Part shown: in pieces, positions 36,260-44,149 of the stretch
Position numbering within the stretch: the stretch's first letter is position 1
Layout of the letters: each line of letters begins with the position of its first letter
Assembly (NCBI GenBank): GCA_029260715.1
Contig: JAJDCS010000029.1
Coordinates: forward strand, 1 to 64,000
Origin: Phycisphaeraceae bacterium
GTDB taxonomy: Bacteria; Planctomycetota; Phycisphaerae; Phycisphaerales; Phycisphaeraceae
Direction of reading: 5' to 3'
Length of the DNA stretch: 64,000 nt
Made by a program: the position numbers and the translations under genes
The notes under the pieces: generated by a model
What the model was told of the DNA's origin: nothing
Seen by the model: only the letters and a program-made list of their open reading frames with translations
Databases searched by the model: none

Positions 36260-36901
36260 CTAGTCGATTTTTCGAGGCCTTGTTGAGGCGATGATGCGTA
36301 TCGGGGTGCCGGGGGAGGCGCTGTTTAGCTCCAGGGTGGTGGCGGTGGCGGCGTCTGGGGTGACGGTGATGTCGAGCGTGCCGCGGTCTAACACGAAAAG
36401 CCCGTCGTCGTTCATCCTGCGTTCAAGGGAGAACTGTGCGGCGTTGACGCTGCCCATAAACGGCTGAGTCTGTACCGCCCCGCCACCTGCGGGCTGGGTG
36501 GTGAGCGTGAGTTGCTGGTTGGGCGCGTCGTAAGTGATGGTCAGGATATCGCCGTTGGTGGCCAACAACGAGATGAAGTTGCTGCTGAGGGTGTTGCCGT
36601 TAAGCGTGACGGGGGGTACGGCGGCTCCGTTCGGCTGCAATGGCCCGTGGGCGGTGCTGGTCCGTATGAGCGTCAGCAGCCTGTTGACCACCATGCGCGT
36701 GGCGGCTTGCGTGGTGGCCTGCTCGGCCGCGTTGGAGTAAGCCATGAAGCTGACGTTCGTCGCGACAACCGTGGCGGTGAGCAGTGCCGCTGAGATAGCT
36801 AAGGCGATCATCAGCTCGACGATGCTCAGACCGGCCTGACGTCGTAGGCGGGCGCGGTTGCGCGTGGGCGTCGGGGTTGTAACACTGTCGCGGGTTTTCA
36901 T
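36260..36901 (-). CDS. Prepilin-like protein (PilW/GspJ-type)
   Basis: 213 residues. A basic 22-residue leader ends in AG, followed by LSIVELMIALAISAALLTATVVA, the class III prepilin signal with Glu at +5, so a prepilin peptidase should cut after Gly. The rest is beta-rich and ends RIIASTRPRKID, giving a general pseudopilin appearance. It is last in the leftward pilus operon and its start overlaps the stop of the preceding gene by 4 bases (translational coupling). Confidence 0.8.
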   Translation of the reverse strand: MKTRDSVTTPTPTRNRARLRRQAGLSIVELMIALAISAALLTATVVATNVSFMAYSNAAEQATTQAATRMVVNRLLTLIRTSTAHGPLQPNGAAVPPVTLNGNTLSSNFISLLATNGDILTITYDAPNQQLTLTTQPAGGGAVQTQPFMGSVNAAQFSLERRMNDDGLFVLDRGTLDITVTPDAATATTLELNSASPGTPIRIIASTRPRKID

Positions 36902-39165
36902 TGGCCGCCCCCTTCGAAGTAGGTGCCGATGTTGGGTGTGAGGCTGATGGGGCTGTTGATGCCGTCGGGCAGCGCCAGTGATGGGTCGTAGCGAATTTGG
37001 ATGACGCCCACGCCGTTGCCGGGTAGCTCCGCTTCCATGTCGCCCTCAGCAGAACCGAAGTAGCCCAGCGTGGTATTGAACTGCGGGCTGGTGTCGCCGA
37101 TGACGGGTCCGGTGTTGCTCTGGGGCTCGAACGTGGTCAGGAGTGTTCCGTTGATCTTGACTTGGCCACGCATGTCCACCACGCCGGCGACGATCGTGCC
37201 CGATAGCTCGACCGTTTCGGTGGAGCTGGAGGCGTCGTCGTACGAGCCCATGTCAACCGAGTAGTGGGGTGCGAGGATGGTGCTTCGTTTGAACAGTCTT
37301 TTTTGGTCGTCGCTTAGGTTCTGAGAGTTGTCGATTTCGAACCGGGTGGTGCCGGTGAAGGATATTTTGTTGCGGACGTGTGTGTACTCGGTTGGCGCGT
37401 CGCTGACGACGGAGCCTTCAAAGGTGCAGCCGTCGAACCTGAGGTTGTTAGCCACGTCCTTGGTGTTGGGGACGGTCTGCCCGTTAACGTCCACAACAAG
37501 GTTGGGGTACTTTTCTGAGCCGTTGGACTCGGTCATACCGCTGTAGTTGAAATCGGGGTCGTCGTTGTCGGCCTCGGATTCGACGAAGGTCGCGCCGATG
37601 AACGTGCAGTTTTTGAATAAGGCGTTGGTGCCTTTCGGGATGGTGACGTTGGTAAAGGTCATGTTCTCGAAGACCGGTCGGTCGTAATAATCGTACGGGT
37701 GGGGGGAGCGGTACGGGACCTCCTCGCGGAGTGAGCCGGACAGGTCCATGTTGGGGGTGGTGGGGTCGCTGGGGTCGTTGGCGGCGAACTGCGTGGTCGC
37801 CTGGCCGGCCAGGTCGCCGTTGGCCATTGTGCGGAAACTGCTGACGTCGAAGTCTTGGGGTCCGAAGTCCCTCAGGACGTCGTCGGGGGTGTTGAACGTA
37901 AGCGGCACGTCGTCTTTCTTTGGCTGAATCGGCCCCTGGAGATACTCCTGGTAAGGCCCGCCCGCCGCGCCGGTTTCCCAGTCTTGCACGTCGGCCTTGA
38001 CCATGACCGAGCCGCGGATTTTGGTGTATCGGTCGTAGTGGTCGATCACGCCGTCGTTGTAGCCGGGGCGAGACGGGTCGCCGAAGGTGTCGATCATCTC
38101 CATGAGCTGGGCGGTGTTGATGTTGTTCACGGTGTCGAGTTCGGTGGCGCTGATCTGGCCGTTGGCGTTGGAGTCGAAGTGCTCGAGGAAAAAGTCGTAG
38201 TCGTCAACGTACCCGTCGTTGTTGGTATCCAGCAGCGCCGGGTTGGTCAGCCCGGAGACTTCGGCGGGGTTGGACAGGTTTAGCCTGTTGTCGCCGTTCT
38301 GGTCATTGGTGATGAGGTTAGCGAGGTGCTGATCCAGCGCGGTGTCCAGCGCGGAGTCGATGTTGCGGAAGTCGCTGACCACCTGGACGGGGTGCCCGTT
38401 GACAAGGTTGGTTTCCATGAACCGGCTGCCGATGGGCCCTTCGACCATGACGTTCCGCCCGATCATGATGCGGCTCTTGGACAGCACCGCGAATTTGATC
38501 TTCTTCTCGATGCGGAAGTCCATCTGTATGGAGCGGCGGACCAGGCCGTTGCCGCCGCCGTTAACGTTGACGTTGACGTTGCCGTTGACGTTGCCGAACC
38601 CGTCGTCGGCCTGGACGCGCACACGCACCCATGTGGCATTGAGCGGATCGGCAGCGGAGACAGGCGGGTTCATGGTGCTGTACGGGGGTCGGTTGTAGTA
38701 AGCGGAGTTGTAATCCTCACCCACGATCGGGTGGGGTGTGAACGTAGCGGTGAAGGTCGGCTGCCCATCATCTACATCGCCGAGACGGATCGGGCCTACC
38801 GTTAGGACATTTCCATTTGTCGCCGGCTCATCTTCATTGTGAGCTTCTAACTGGAATGAAAGCAACATGCCATTCTGCACTTGGTTCCACAGCGCGGGCG
38901 CGTTGGTTTCGTCGATCAGGCCGTCGGCTGTGGTCACGTTTTGTGTGACTTGGTTGACCCTTTGCATGACGAATCGCATACCCGTCTCGGCGGCGGCCAG
39001 TGAGCGGTTGATGCGCAGGTGTGTGTCCGCGGTCCTGAGGTTGCCCTGTGACACGATCGCCATCGCCCCCGCCAGTGACCCGAGGATCACCAGGAACATC
39101 ATGGACAGGATCGCGGCCACGCCGCGCTGCCTGTGGGTGTTGTGTCGAGTATTCTTTCGAGTCAT
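36898..39165 (-). CDS. Large PilX-like pilus protein with EF-hand-type inserts
   Basis: 755 residues from the ATG at 39165 (AGGAG site). RQRGVAAILSMMFLVILGSLAGAMAIVSQGNLRTADTHL is a PilX N-terminus: short basic leader, membrane helix, then the SLAAAETG block, without the usual Glu+5. Residues about 190-207 are a Gly/Asn/Val low-complexity tract. Residues about 288-378 hold calcium-loop motifs: DQNGDNRLN (288), DTNNDGYVDDYD (313), DSNANGQISATE (331) and DGVIDHYD (371). The C-terminal half looks like a parallel beta-helix (repeated FEN, FKNCTF, FDGCTF strands). It could be a minor pilin or tip adhesin whose assembly depends on calcium. Confidence 0.75.
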   Translation of the reverse strand: MTRKNTRHNTHRQRGVAAILSMMFLVILGSLAGAMAIVSQGNLRTADTHLRINRSLAAAETGMRFVMQRVNQVTQNVTTADGLIDETNAPALWNQVQNGMLLSFQLEAHNEDEPATNGNVLTVGPIRLGDVDDGQPTFTATFTPHPIVGEDYNSAYYNRPPYSTMNPPVSAADPLNATWVRVRVQADDGFGNVNGNVNVNVNGGGNGLVRRSIQMDFRIEKKIKFAVLSKSRIMIGRNVMVEGPIGSRFMETNLVNGHPVQVVSDFRNIDSALDTALDQHLANLITNDQNGDNRLNLSNPAEVSGLTNPALLDTNNDGYVDDYDFFLEHFDSNANGQISATELDTVNNINTAQLMEMIDTFGDPSRPGYNDGVIDHYDRYTKIRGSVMVKADVQDWETGAAGGPYQEYLQGPIQPKKDDVPLTFNTPDDVLRDFGPQDFDVSSFRTMANGDLAGQATTQFAANDPSDPTTPNMDLSGSLREEVPYRSPHPYDYYDRPVFENMTFTNVTIPKGTNALFKNCTFIGATFVESEADNDDPDFNYSGMTESNGSEKYPNLVVDVNGQTVPNTKDVANNLRFDGCTFEGSVVSDAPTEYTHVRNKISFTGTTRFEIDNSQNLSDDQKRLFKRSTILAPHYSVDMGSYDDASSSTETVELSGTIVAGVVDMRGQVKINGTLLTTFEPQSNTGPVIGDTSPQFNTTLGYFGSAEGDMEAELPGNGVGVIQIRYDPSLALPDGINSPISLTPNIGTYFEGGGQ

Positions 39166-39243
39166 GTCCCGTTCTCCTGACGCCTCACAGACTGTGTTTT
39201 TGCTTTTCATCACTTGGCTGACGTCGCCCCCGCGCCGCTGCGC

Positions 39244-39804
39244 TTACTGGACCCAGGTTAACCGCGTCACCTCGCTGGGCGCCGCGGCGTTGGGTGGTTG
39301 GTAGTTGACCATGACCGTGATTCGCACCGAATTGGTCGTGCCCAGCGGCTGCCCGACGCCCGTCTGGATCATGCCGATGTTGCTCTGCAAGACGTTGACC
39401 ACATCGATCGTCTGGCTCCAGCCGTTCATGTTCGCGATCGGCTGGCGGAGCGCGTTGATGGGCGGGTTGAAGGTGATGCCCGGGCCGAAGCCGGTGACGT
39501 CGACCGGGCCGGCGAAGTCGTCCAAGTCGTCGAAGGTGGTCACGTCGTTGACGTCTTCGTCGGCTTCGGGGCCGAGGTTGGCTGTGCCGGTGAACGGGTC
39601 GCTCAGGGGCATGTTCAGTGTCAGCTCACGCAGCTCGTTGGCTAAGAGCATGGCTGTGTCGGTGCGTTGTGCCCAGTCGTTTTTCTGGTGATAAGCCTGC
39701 TGCGCGGTAAGCATGGCCAACACGCCCACGCCGACGATGATCGTGGTCAGCGCCGCCTCGATAAGCGTGAAGCCTGCTGCGCGGTGTGGTCTGCTGTCTC
39801 GCAT
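39244..39804 (-). CDS. Prepilin-like protein (PilV/GspI-type)
   Basis: 186 residues from the ATG at 39804, which puts a short basic leader before AAGFTLIEAALTTIIVGVGVLAML, the prepilin cleavage and methylation site with Glu at +5. The frame remains open to an ATG at 39987, which would fill the gap to pilC but give a leader of about 70 residues, unusual for prepilins; both starts have fair ribosome-binding sites. Third gene of the pilus operon. Confidence 0.78.
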   Translation of the reverse strand: MRDSRPHRAAGFTLIEAALTTIIVGVGVLAMLTAQQAYHQKNDWAQRTDTAMLLANELRELTLNMPLSDPFTGTANLGPEADEDVNDVTTFDDLDDFAGPVDVTGFGPGITFNPPINALRQPIANMNGWSQTIDVVNVLQSNIGMIQTGVGQPLGTTNSVRITVMVNYQPPNAAAPSEVTRLTWVQ

Positions 39805-40017
39805 CGCTGCGTTACTCCCGGCCTCCGCTGGGTTGCCTGACAAACCGGTTCTTTCTCCCGCCCGCCCCGCTGTGACTCTGGACCTCATCAGGACGCTGCA
39901 AACCGGTTTTGTCTCTGCGATCGGCCCGCGTCGTGCGGCCCCTCCAGAGGCCGTCGCACGGCGCTTGGCCGTCTGTTTCGTATTCATCTCTCAACCCCCG
40001 TCCGCACCCCCCTTCCA

Positions 40018-41241
40018 CTACCCCACAAGCGTCGAGAGCTTGAAGATAGGCAGGATGATCGCCATGGCGATAAAGCCCACGAGGCTACCCATGATGATGA
40101 TCATGATCGGCTCGATCATCGACGTGACGGTCTTGATCGCTTCGCGTAGCTGCTTGGAGTAGAAGACACTGACCTCGTCGAGCACCTCGCCAAGCTTGCC
40201 CGACTCCTCGCCGGCGCCGATCATCTGCACCACGGATTTGGGCAGTAGCGCCGTCTTCTGCATCGGCTGGGTGATCTTCTTGCCCTCTTTCACCGACGTG
40301 TACACGCCGCGCCACAGCCGCCTGAAGAACCAGTTGCCGCTGATGTCGCCTGTGATGACCAGCGTGTCGAGCATGGGCACGCCGGCGTTGATCAGCTCGC
40401 CCATGGTCTGCAGCGACCGGCTGATGTACAGCGCGCGGAACATCTTCTTGAAGATCGGGAAGTTCAACTTGGTCTTGTCGAACCACTTCGAGCCTATGTC
40501 GGTACGGATGAACAGGGTGAACATCACGCCCAAGCCGATCAAGCCCAGCACGACGACCCACCACCAATCGACCATGAAGTTGCTAAGCGCCATGAGGAAT
40601 TTCGTGGGCCAGGGCATGGCCGCTTCCTTGCCGGCGAACACGCCTGCGAATTTCGGCAGCACGAACGTCAGCAAGAAGATGGTCACGCCGATCGACATGG
40701 TCGCGATCACGCCCGGGTAGATCATCGCGCCGATGACCATGGCGCGGGTCTCGATCTCCTGGGCCAGGTACGTGGCGATCCGGTCGAGCATTTTTGAGAA
40801 GCTGCCTGACATCTCCGAGGCGCGCACCATGTTGATATACAGCGGGCTGAAGAGCTTGGGGTGTTTGGCCAAGGCGTCGCTGAACTGCTTGCCCGACTCG
40901 ACGTCGGACTTGATCTCCATCAGCAGCTTCTTGAACTTGGGGTTTTCGGTCTGATCGGCGATGCCCTCAATCGCGGCGCGCAACGAGATGCCCGCGCGGA
41001 TCATCACCGCCAACTGGCTGGTAAAGTGCAGGATGTCGCGTGAGGATGGCCCGGAGGTTTGGTTCAGGGCCTTAAGCCGATCGACCAGCGATTTCGTGCT
41101 GCGGGTGGCGGGCGTGAGTTGGACGATCTGGTTGCCCTGCGAGCGCAGCATCTGCGCCGCGGCCACGGCATTCTCAGCCGACAGCACCCCGGCCATCATC
41201 TGGCCGGCCGGTGTCCTGGTTTGGTACTGGTAGTCAGGCAT
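40018..41241 (-). CDS. pilC: Type IV pilus/type II secretion inner-membrane platform protein
   Basis: 407 residues. GspF/PilC family: two repeated cytoplasmic helical domains and three membrane helices. The start MPDYQYQTRTPAGQMMAGVLSAENA, LHFTSQLAVMIRAGISLRAAIEGI, MIYPGVIATMSIGVTIFLLTFVLPKFAGVF and the C-terminal MIEPIMIIIMGSLVGFIAMAIILPIF are typical. It anchors the pilus motor ATPases. It follows pilT by 31 bases. Confidence 0.93.
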   Translation of the reverse strand: MPDYQYQTRTPAGQMMAGVLSAENAVAAAQMLRSQGNQIVQLTPATRSTKSLVDRLKALNQTSGPSSRDILHFTSQLAVMIRAGISLRAAIEGIADQTENPKFKKLLMEIKSDVESGKQFSDALAKHPKLFSPLYINMVRASEMSGSFSKMLDRIATYLAQEIETRAMVIGAMIYPGVIATMSIGVTIFLLTFVLPKFAGVFAGKEAAMPWPTKFLMALSNFMVDWWWVVVLGLIGLGVMFTLFIRTDIGSKWFDKTKLNFPIFKKMFRALYISRSLQTMGELINAGVPMLDTLVITGDISGNWFFRRLWRGVYTSVKEGKKITQPMQKTALLPKSVVQMIGAGEESGKLGEVLDEVSVFYSKQLREAIKTVTSMIEPIMIIIMGSLVGFIAMAIILPIFKLSTLVG

Positions 41242-41272
41242 CCTTCAGTTCTCTACCGTTACTCAACTCCGA

Positions 41273-42331
41273 TTAAGCAGCCAACATCCGCTCGAGCTTG
41301 TCCGGGTACGCGGCGTGGGCGATGGCGTCTTCCTTGCTGATCATCCCGTTGAAGTAGATCTCTGCGATGGCGTTGTCGAGGCTGTTCATGCCCATCGCGC
41401 GGTTGGTCTCGATCACGTTTGGTATTTCAAAGGTTCTGTTTTCGCGGATGAGGTTGCGCACGGCGGGCGTGCAGAGCATGATCTCCACGGCGGGCACCAT
41501 GCCCTTCTTGTCGCTGCGCTTGAACAGCGTCTGGCTGATCACCGCTTGTAGCGTGTTGGCCAACATCGACCGGATCTGGTTCTGCTGGTCGGCGGGGTAC
41601 ATGTCGATAATACGCTCGACGGTCTGCGAGGCGTTGACCGTGTGCAGCGTGGAGAAGACCAAGTGGCCGGTCTCAGCGGCGGTGATGGCGGCGGCGGTAG
41701 TTTCGAGGTCGCGCATCTCACCGACGAGGATGATGTCGGGGTCCTGACGCAGGATGTGCCTTAGCCCGCTGGCGAAGCTGGGCACGTCGTCGCCCAGCTC
41801 ACGCTGCTCGATGATGGACTTGCTCGAAATCATGCGGTATTCGATGGGGTCTTCCAGTGTGATGATGTGCTTGTGGTATCGCTCGTTCATCGACTGGATC
41901 ATCGCCGCCAGCGACGTGGACTTACCCGAACCGGTGTCGCCGGTGACGAGGATCAGCCCGCGTGGCAGGTAGGTCAGTTTTGTGATCACCTCCGGCAGGT
42001 TCAGGTCCGCCATCGGTGGGATGTCTTCCTTGATGGCACGCAGGGCGATCGCCACGGTCTGGCGCTGCATGTGCGCGTTGACACGGAAGCGGCCCACGCC
42101 GGGGATCTCGTACGAGAAGTCGGCGTCTTTGATCTTCTCGAACCGGGCGAGCAGCTGCTCGTTCTTCGTCATGTGCTGGAGCATGCGCTTGGCGCTCTCG
42201 GGCGTGATGACGGGGTAGTCCATCGGTGTCATCACGGTGTGCAGCCGTACCAGGGGGGGGTGGCCCGCGATCAGGTGGATGTCCGACGCGTTCAACTCGA
42301 CCGCCGTTTTGAGTATCGTGTCCAGGTCCAT
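41273..42331 (-). CDS. pilT: Type IV pilus twitching ATPase
   Basis: 352 residues from the ATG at 42331; the upstream open frame is not conserved. Hexameric ATPase that retracts pili. MDLDTILKTAVELNASDIHL is the N-terminal PilT start, VTGDTGSGKSTSLAAMI the Walker A, TLEDPIEYR the Asp box, ILVGEMRDLETTAAAITAAETGHLVFSTLHT the Walker B and His box. The PilT hallmark AIRNLIRE appears as AVRNLIRENRTFEIPN. Head of the leftward operon pilT-pilC-prepilins; no pilB or pilD here. Confidence 0.95.
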   Translation of the reverse strand: MDLDTILKTAVELNASDIHLIAGHPPLVRLHTVMTPMDYPVITPESAKRMLQHMTKNEQLLARFEKIKDADFSYEIPGVGRFRVNAHMQRQTVAIALRAIKEDIPPMADLNLPEVITKLTYLPRGLILVTGDTGSGKSTSLAAMIQSMNERYHKHIITLEDPIEYRMISSKSIIEQRELGDDVPSFASGLRHILRQDPDIILVGEMRDLETTAAAITAAETGHLVFSTLHTVNASQTVERIIDMYPADQQNQIRSMLANTLQAVISQTLFKRSDKKGMVPAVEIMLCTPAVRNLIRENRTFEIPNVIETNRAMGMNSLDNAIAEIYFNGMISKEDAIAHAAYPDKLERMLAA

Positions 42332-42685
42332 AAAAGAAAGCCTCGTTCGTTGTGCGTGGCTGTCACAAAACCCGTGAGTCACGGACCGCCGCGCCCACCG
42401 CGCAGCCCCATACCAGGGCATGCTGTCATGGAATATCGTCGTTGGCGTTGGCACCCATGAACCGCAGTAGCGGCGATTTCAGTCTTTTTGCCAAGCAGGG
42501 CCCGCACAAACCGCCGGATCGTTATCGCCCACCGCGGGCTATCACGCCGTGTCAAGGTGTTCGGTGTGTGCGGGTGCTGACGGCTGTAGGGTTTGAGCGG
42601 GTTGCCGAGCGGGTCCGGATAAGCTTTAACCGCCGCACTCACGCTTAAGCCTACGGGTTAGCCGCATCGCTATGATGTAGCAGCC
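42332..42685. other. 354-bp divergent intergenic region
   Basis: Between pilT and the methyltransferase gene. A TATGAT at 42671-42676 could be a -10 for the rightward gene, but it lacks a -35. No gene, RNA or repeat recognised. Confidence 0.4.
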
Positions 42686-43183
42686 ATGAGCGCTTCACCG
42701 GCCACGCAACCCCAACAAGGCGAACCCCCGGACCACGCCGGCGTGATCGCGCACCCGCCTGTGATTTACGCGGCCTCAATCGCCGTCGGCTTGGGTCTGC
42801 ACTACTTGTGGCCGACAAGCGTTGTGCCCGGTGCGTGGGGCGCGGTGATCGGGCCTGTGCTGGTCTTGTTCGCGGTGGTGGTGTTCGTCTCCGCGGTGCG
42901 TCAGATGCTCGCAGCGGGCACGCAGGTTCCCACGAACCGCCCGTCGGCGTGCGTCGTCACGGCTGGCCCCTACCGGTTCACGCGTAACCCGATCTACCTG
43001 TCGTTCACGGTGGCACACCTGGGCATCGCCGCGTGGGTGAACAGCCTGTGGCTGGTGGCGGTGTTGCCCGTAACGCTCGTGGTCATGTCACGCGGGGTGA
43101 TCGCGCGTGAAGAGCGGTACCTAGCAAAAAAATTTGGGCAAGCGTACCTAGGATACAAGTCGGCGGTGCGGCGTTGGCTGTGA
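42686..43183 (+). CDS. Isoprenylcysteine carboxylmethyltransferase/PEMT-like membrane methyltransferase
   Basis: 165 residues with about four membrane helices (around 27-45, 55-75, 105-125). The C-terminal signature VTAGPYRFTRNPIYLSF, then RGVIAREERYLAKKFGQAYLGYKSAVRRWL, is the SAM-binding part of the ICMT/phospholipid methyltransferase family. In bacteria the substrates are mostly unknown (lipids or small molecules). It precedes a Cys-rich exported peptide by 36 bases. Confidence 0.82.
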   Translation: MSASPATQPQQGEPPDHAGVIAHPPVIYAASIAVGLGLHYLWPTSVVPGAWGAVIGPVLVLFAVVVFVSAVRQMLAAGTQVPTNRPSACVVTAGPYRFTRNPIYLSFTVAHLGIAAWVNSLWLVAVLPVTLVVMSRGVIAREERYLAKKFGQAYLGYKSAVRRWL

Positions 43184-43219
43184 CTGAGAGACAAAGCCGG
43201 GGGATATGGAGCAAGCGTC

Positions 43220-43426
43220 ATGGTGTGGCAGAGGTTGTTAGCGGCGGCGTTGTTGATCGTCTTCGCGGTGTCTGCCGGGCCGCTCGCCGGCGCGGTGCCG
43301 GACGCGCCCCGGCCGGTTACGTTGGCCAAGTGCACCGGTTCGTCCACGTGTAAAGCGTGCAAAACTTGCAGCAGTTGCAAGCACTGCGCCAAAGACGGCC
43401 AAAGCTGCGGCGTGTGCCGCCGTTGA
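43220..43426 (+). CDS. Small cysteine-rich exported peptide
   Basis: 68 residues. Signal peptide about residues 1-25 (RLLAAALLIVFAVSAGPLAGA). The mature part of about 40 residues has eight Cys, arranged C-x5-C-x2-C-x2-C-x2-C-x2-C-x6-C-x2-C with Lys between. This could bind metal or form a disulfide-rich fold. I know no named family. Composition and GC fit the neighbours, and it sits in line with the genes on both sides. Confidence 0.6.
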   Translation: MVWQRLLAAALLIVFAVSAGPLAGAVPDAPRPVTLAKCTGSSTCKACKTCSSCKHCAKDGQSCGVCRR

Positions 43427-43474
43427 TAGCGGCGGTGCGGTGGTCGGCCCGATGCGCACGGTTCAAAGCGAGTC

Positions 43475-44131
43475 ATGCTTCAATCGACGTACCACTCTCT
43501 GTCGCGGAACATGGTCGACCAGCAGCTTCGCCGCCGGGGTATCCGCGATCAAGGGGTGCTATCAGCCATGGGCCGGGTGCCCCGGCATCTTTTCGTGTCG
43601 CATGTGGACCCCCGTGATGCGTACAGCGACCGTGCGCTGCCCACGTCGCAGGGCCAAACGATCAGCCAGCCCTATATGGTGGCCATGATGACCGAGTTGC
43701 TGCGCGTTACGCCTGGGCTACGCGTGCTGGAAGTCGGCACGGGCAGCGGGTACCAAACCGCGGTGCTGGCGCATATGGGCGCTCAAGTGGTGAGCATCGA
43801 GCGAAGCGAGGAGTTGGCCCAACAAGCCAGCCGGGCGATCGACGAGCAGGGCTGGTCGGACCGCGTGAAGATCGTCGAAGGCGACGGCACGCTGGGCTGG
43901 CCACGAGGCGGGCCTTACGACAGGGTTATTGTCACCGCCGGCGCGCCGCGTCTGCCGCGGGCGTACCAAGAGCAACTGGCCGACCGCGGGCGGGTTGTGA
44001 TACCCATCGGCGACAGCGAAACCCAACACATCTATCTTTTTGAGCGAGCCAGCGACCGCTGGGTTGAAACGCGTAGCATCGGTTGCAAGTTCGTGCCGCT
44101 GGTCGGCCAAGACGGTTGGCCGGACGCATGA
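43475..44131 (+). CDS. pcm: Protein-L-isoaspartate O-methyltransferase
   Basis: 218 residues. Repairs isoaspartyl residues in aged proteins using SAM. NMVDQQLRRRGIRDQGVLSAM, FVSHVDPRDAYSDRALPTSQGQTISQPYMVAMM and VLEVGTGSGYQTAVLA (SAM motif I) are diagnostic, and the C-terminus VIPIGDSETQ is usual. Length normal. Convergent with shc. Confidence 0.93.
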   Translation: MLQSTYHSLSRNMVDQQLRRRGIRDQGVLSAMGRVPRHLFVSHVDPRDAYSDRALPTSQGQTISQPYMVAMMTELLRVTPGLRVLEVGTGSGYQTAVLAHMGAQVVSIERSEELAQQASRAIDEQGWSDRVKIVEGDGTLGWPRGGPYDRVIVTAGAPRLPRAYQEQLADRGRVVIPIGDSETQHIYLFERASDRWVETRSIGCKFVPLVGQDGWPDA

Positions 44132-44149
44132 GGGGAGCGTTTAGCCCGC

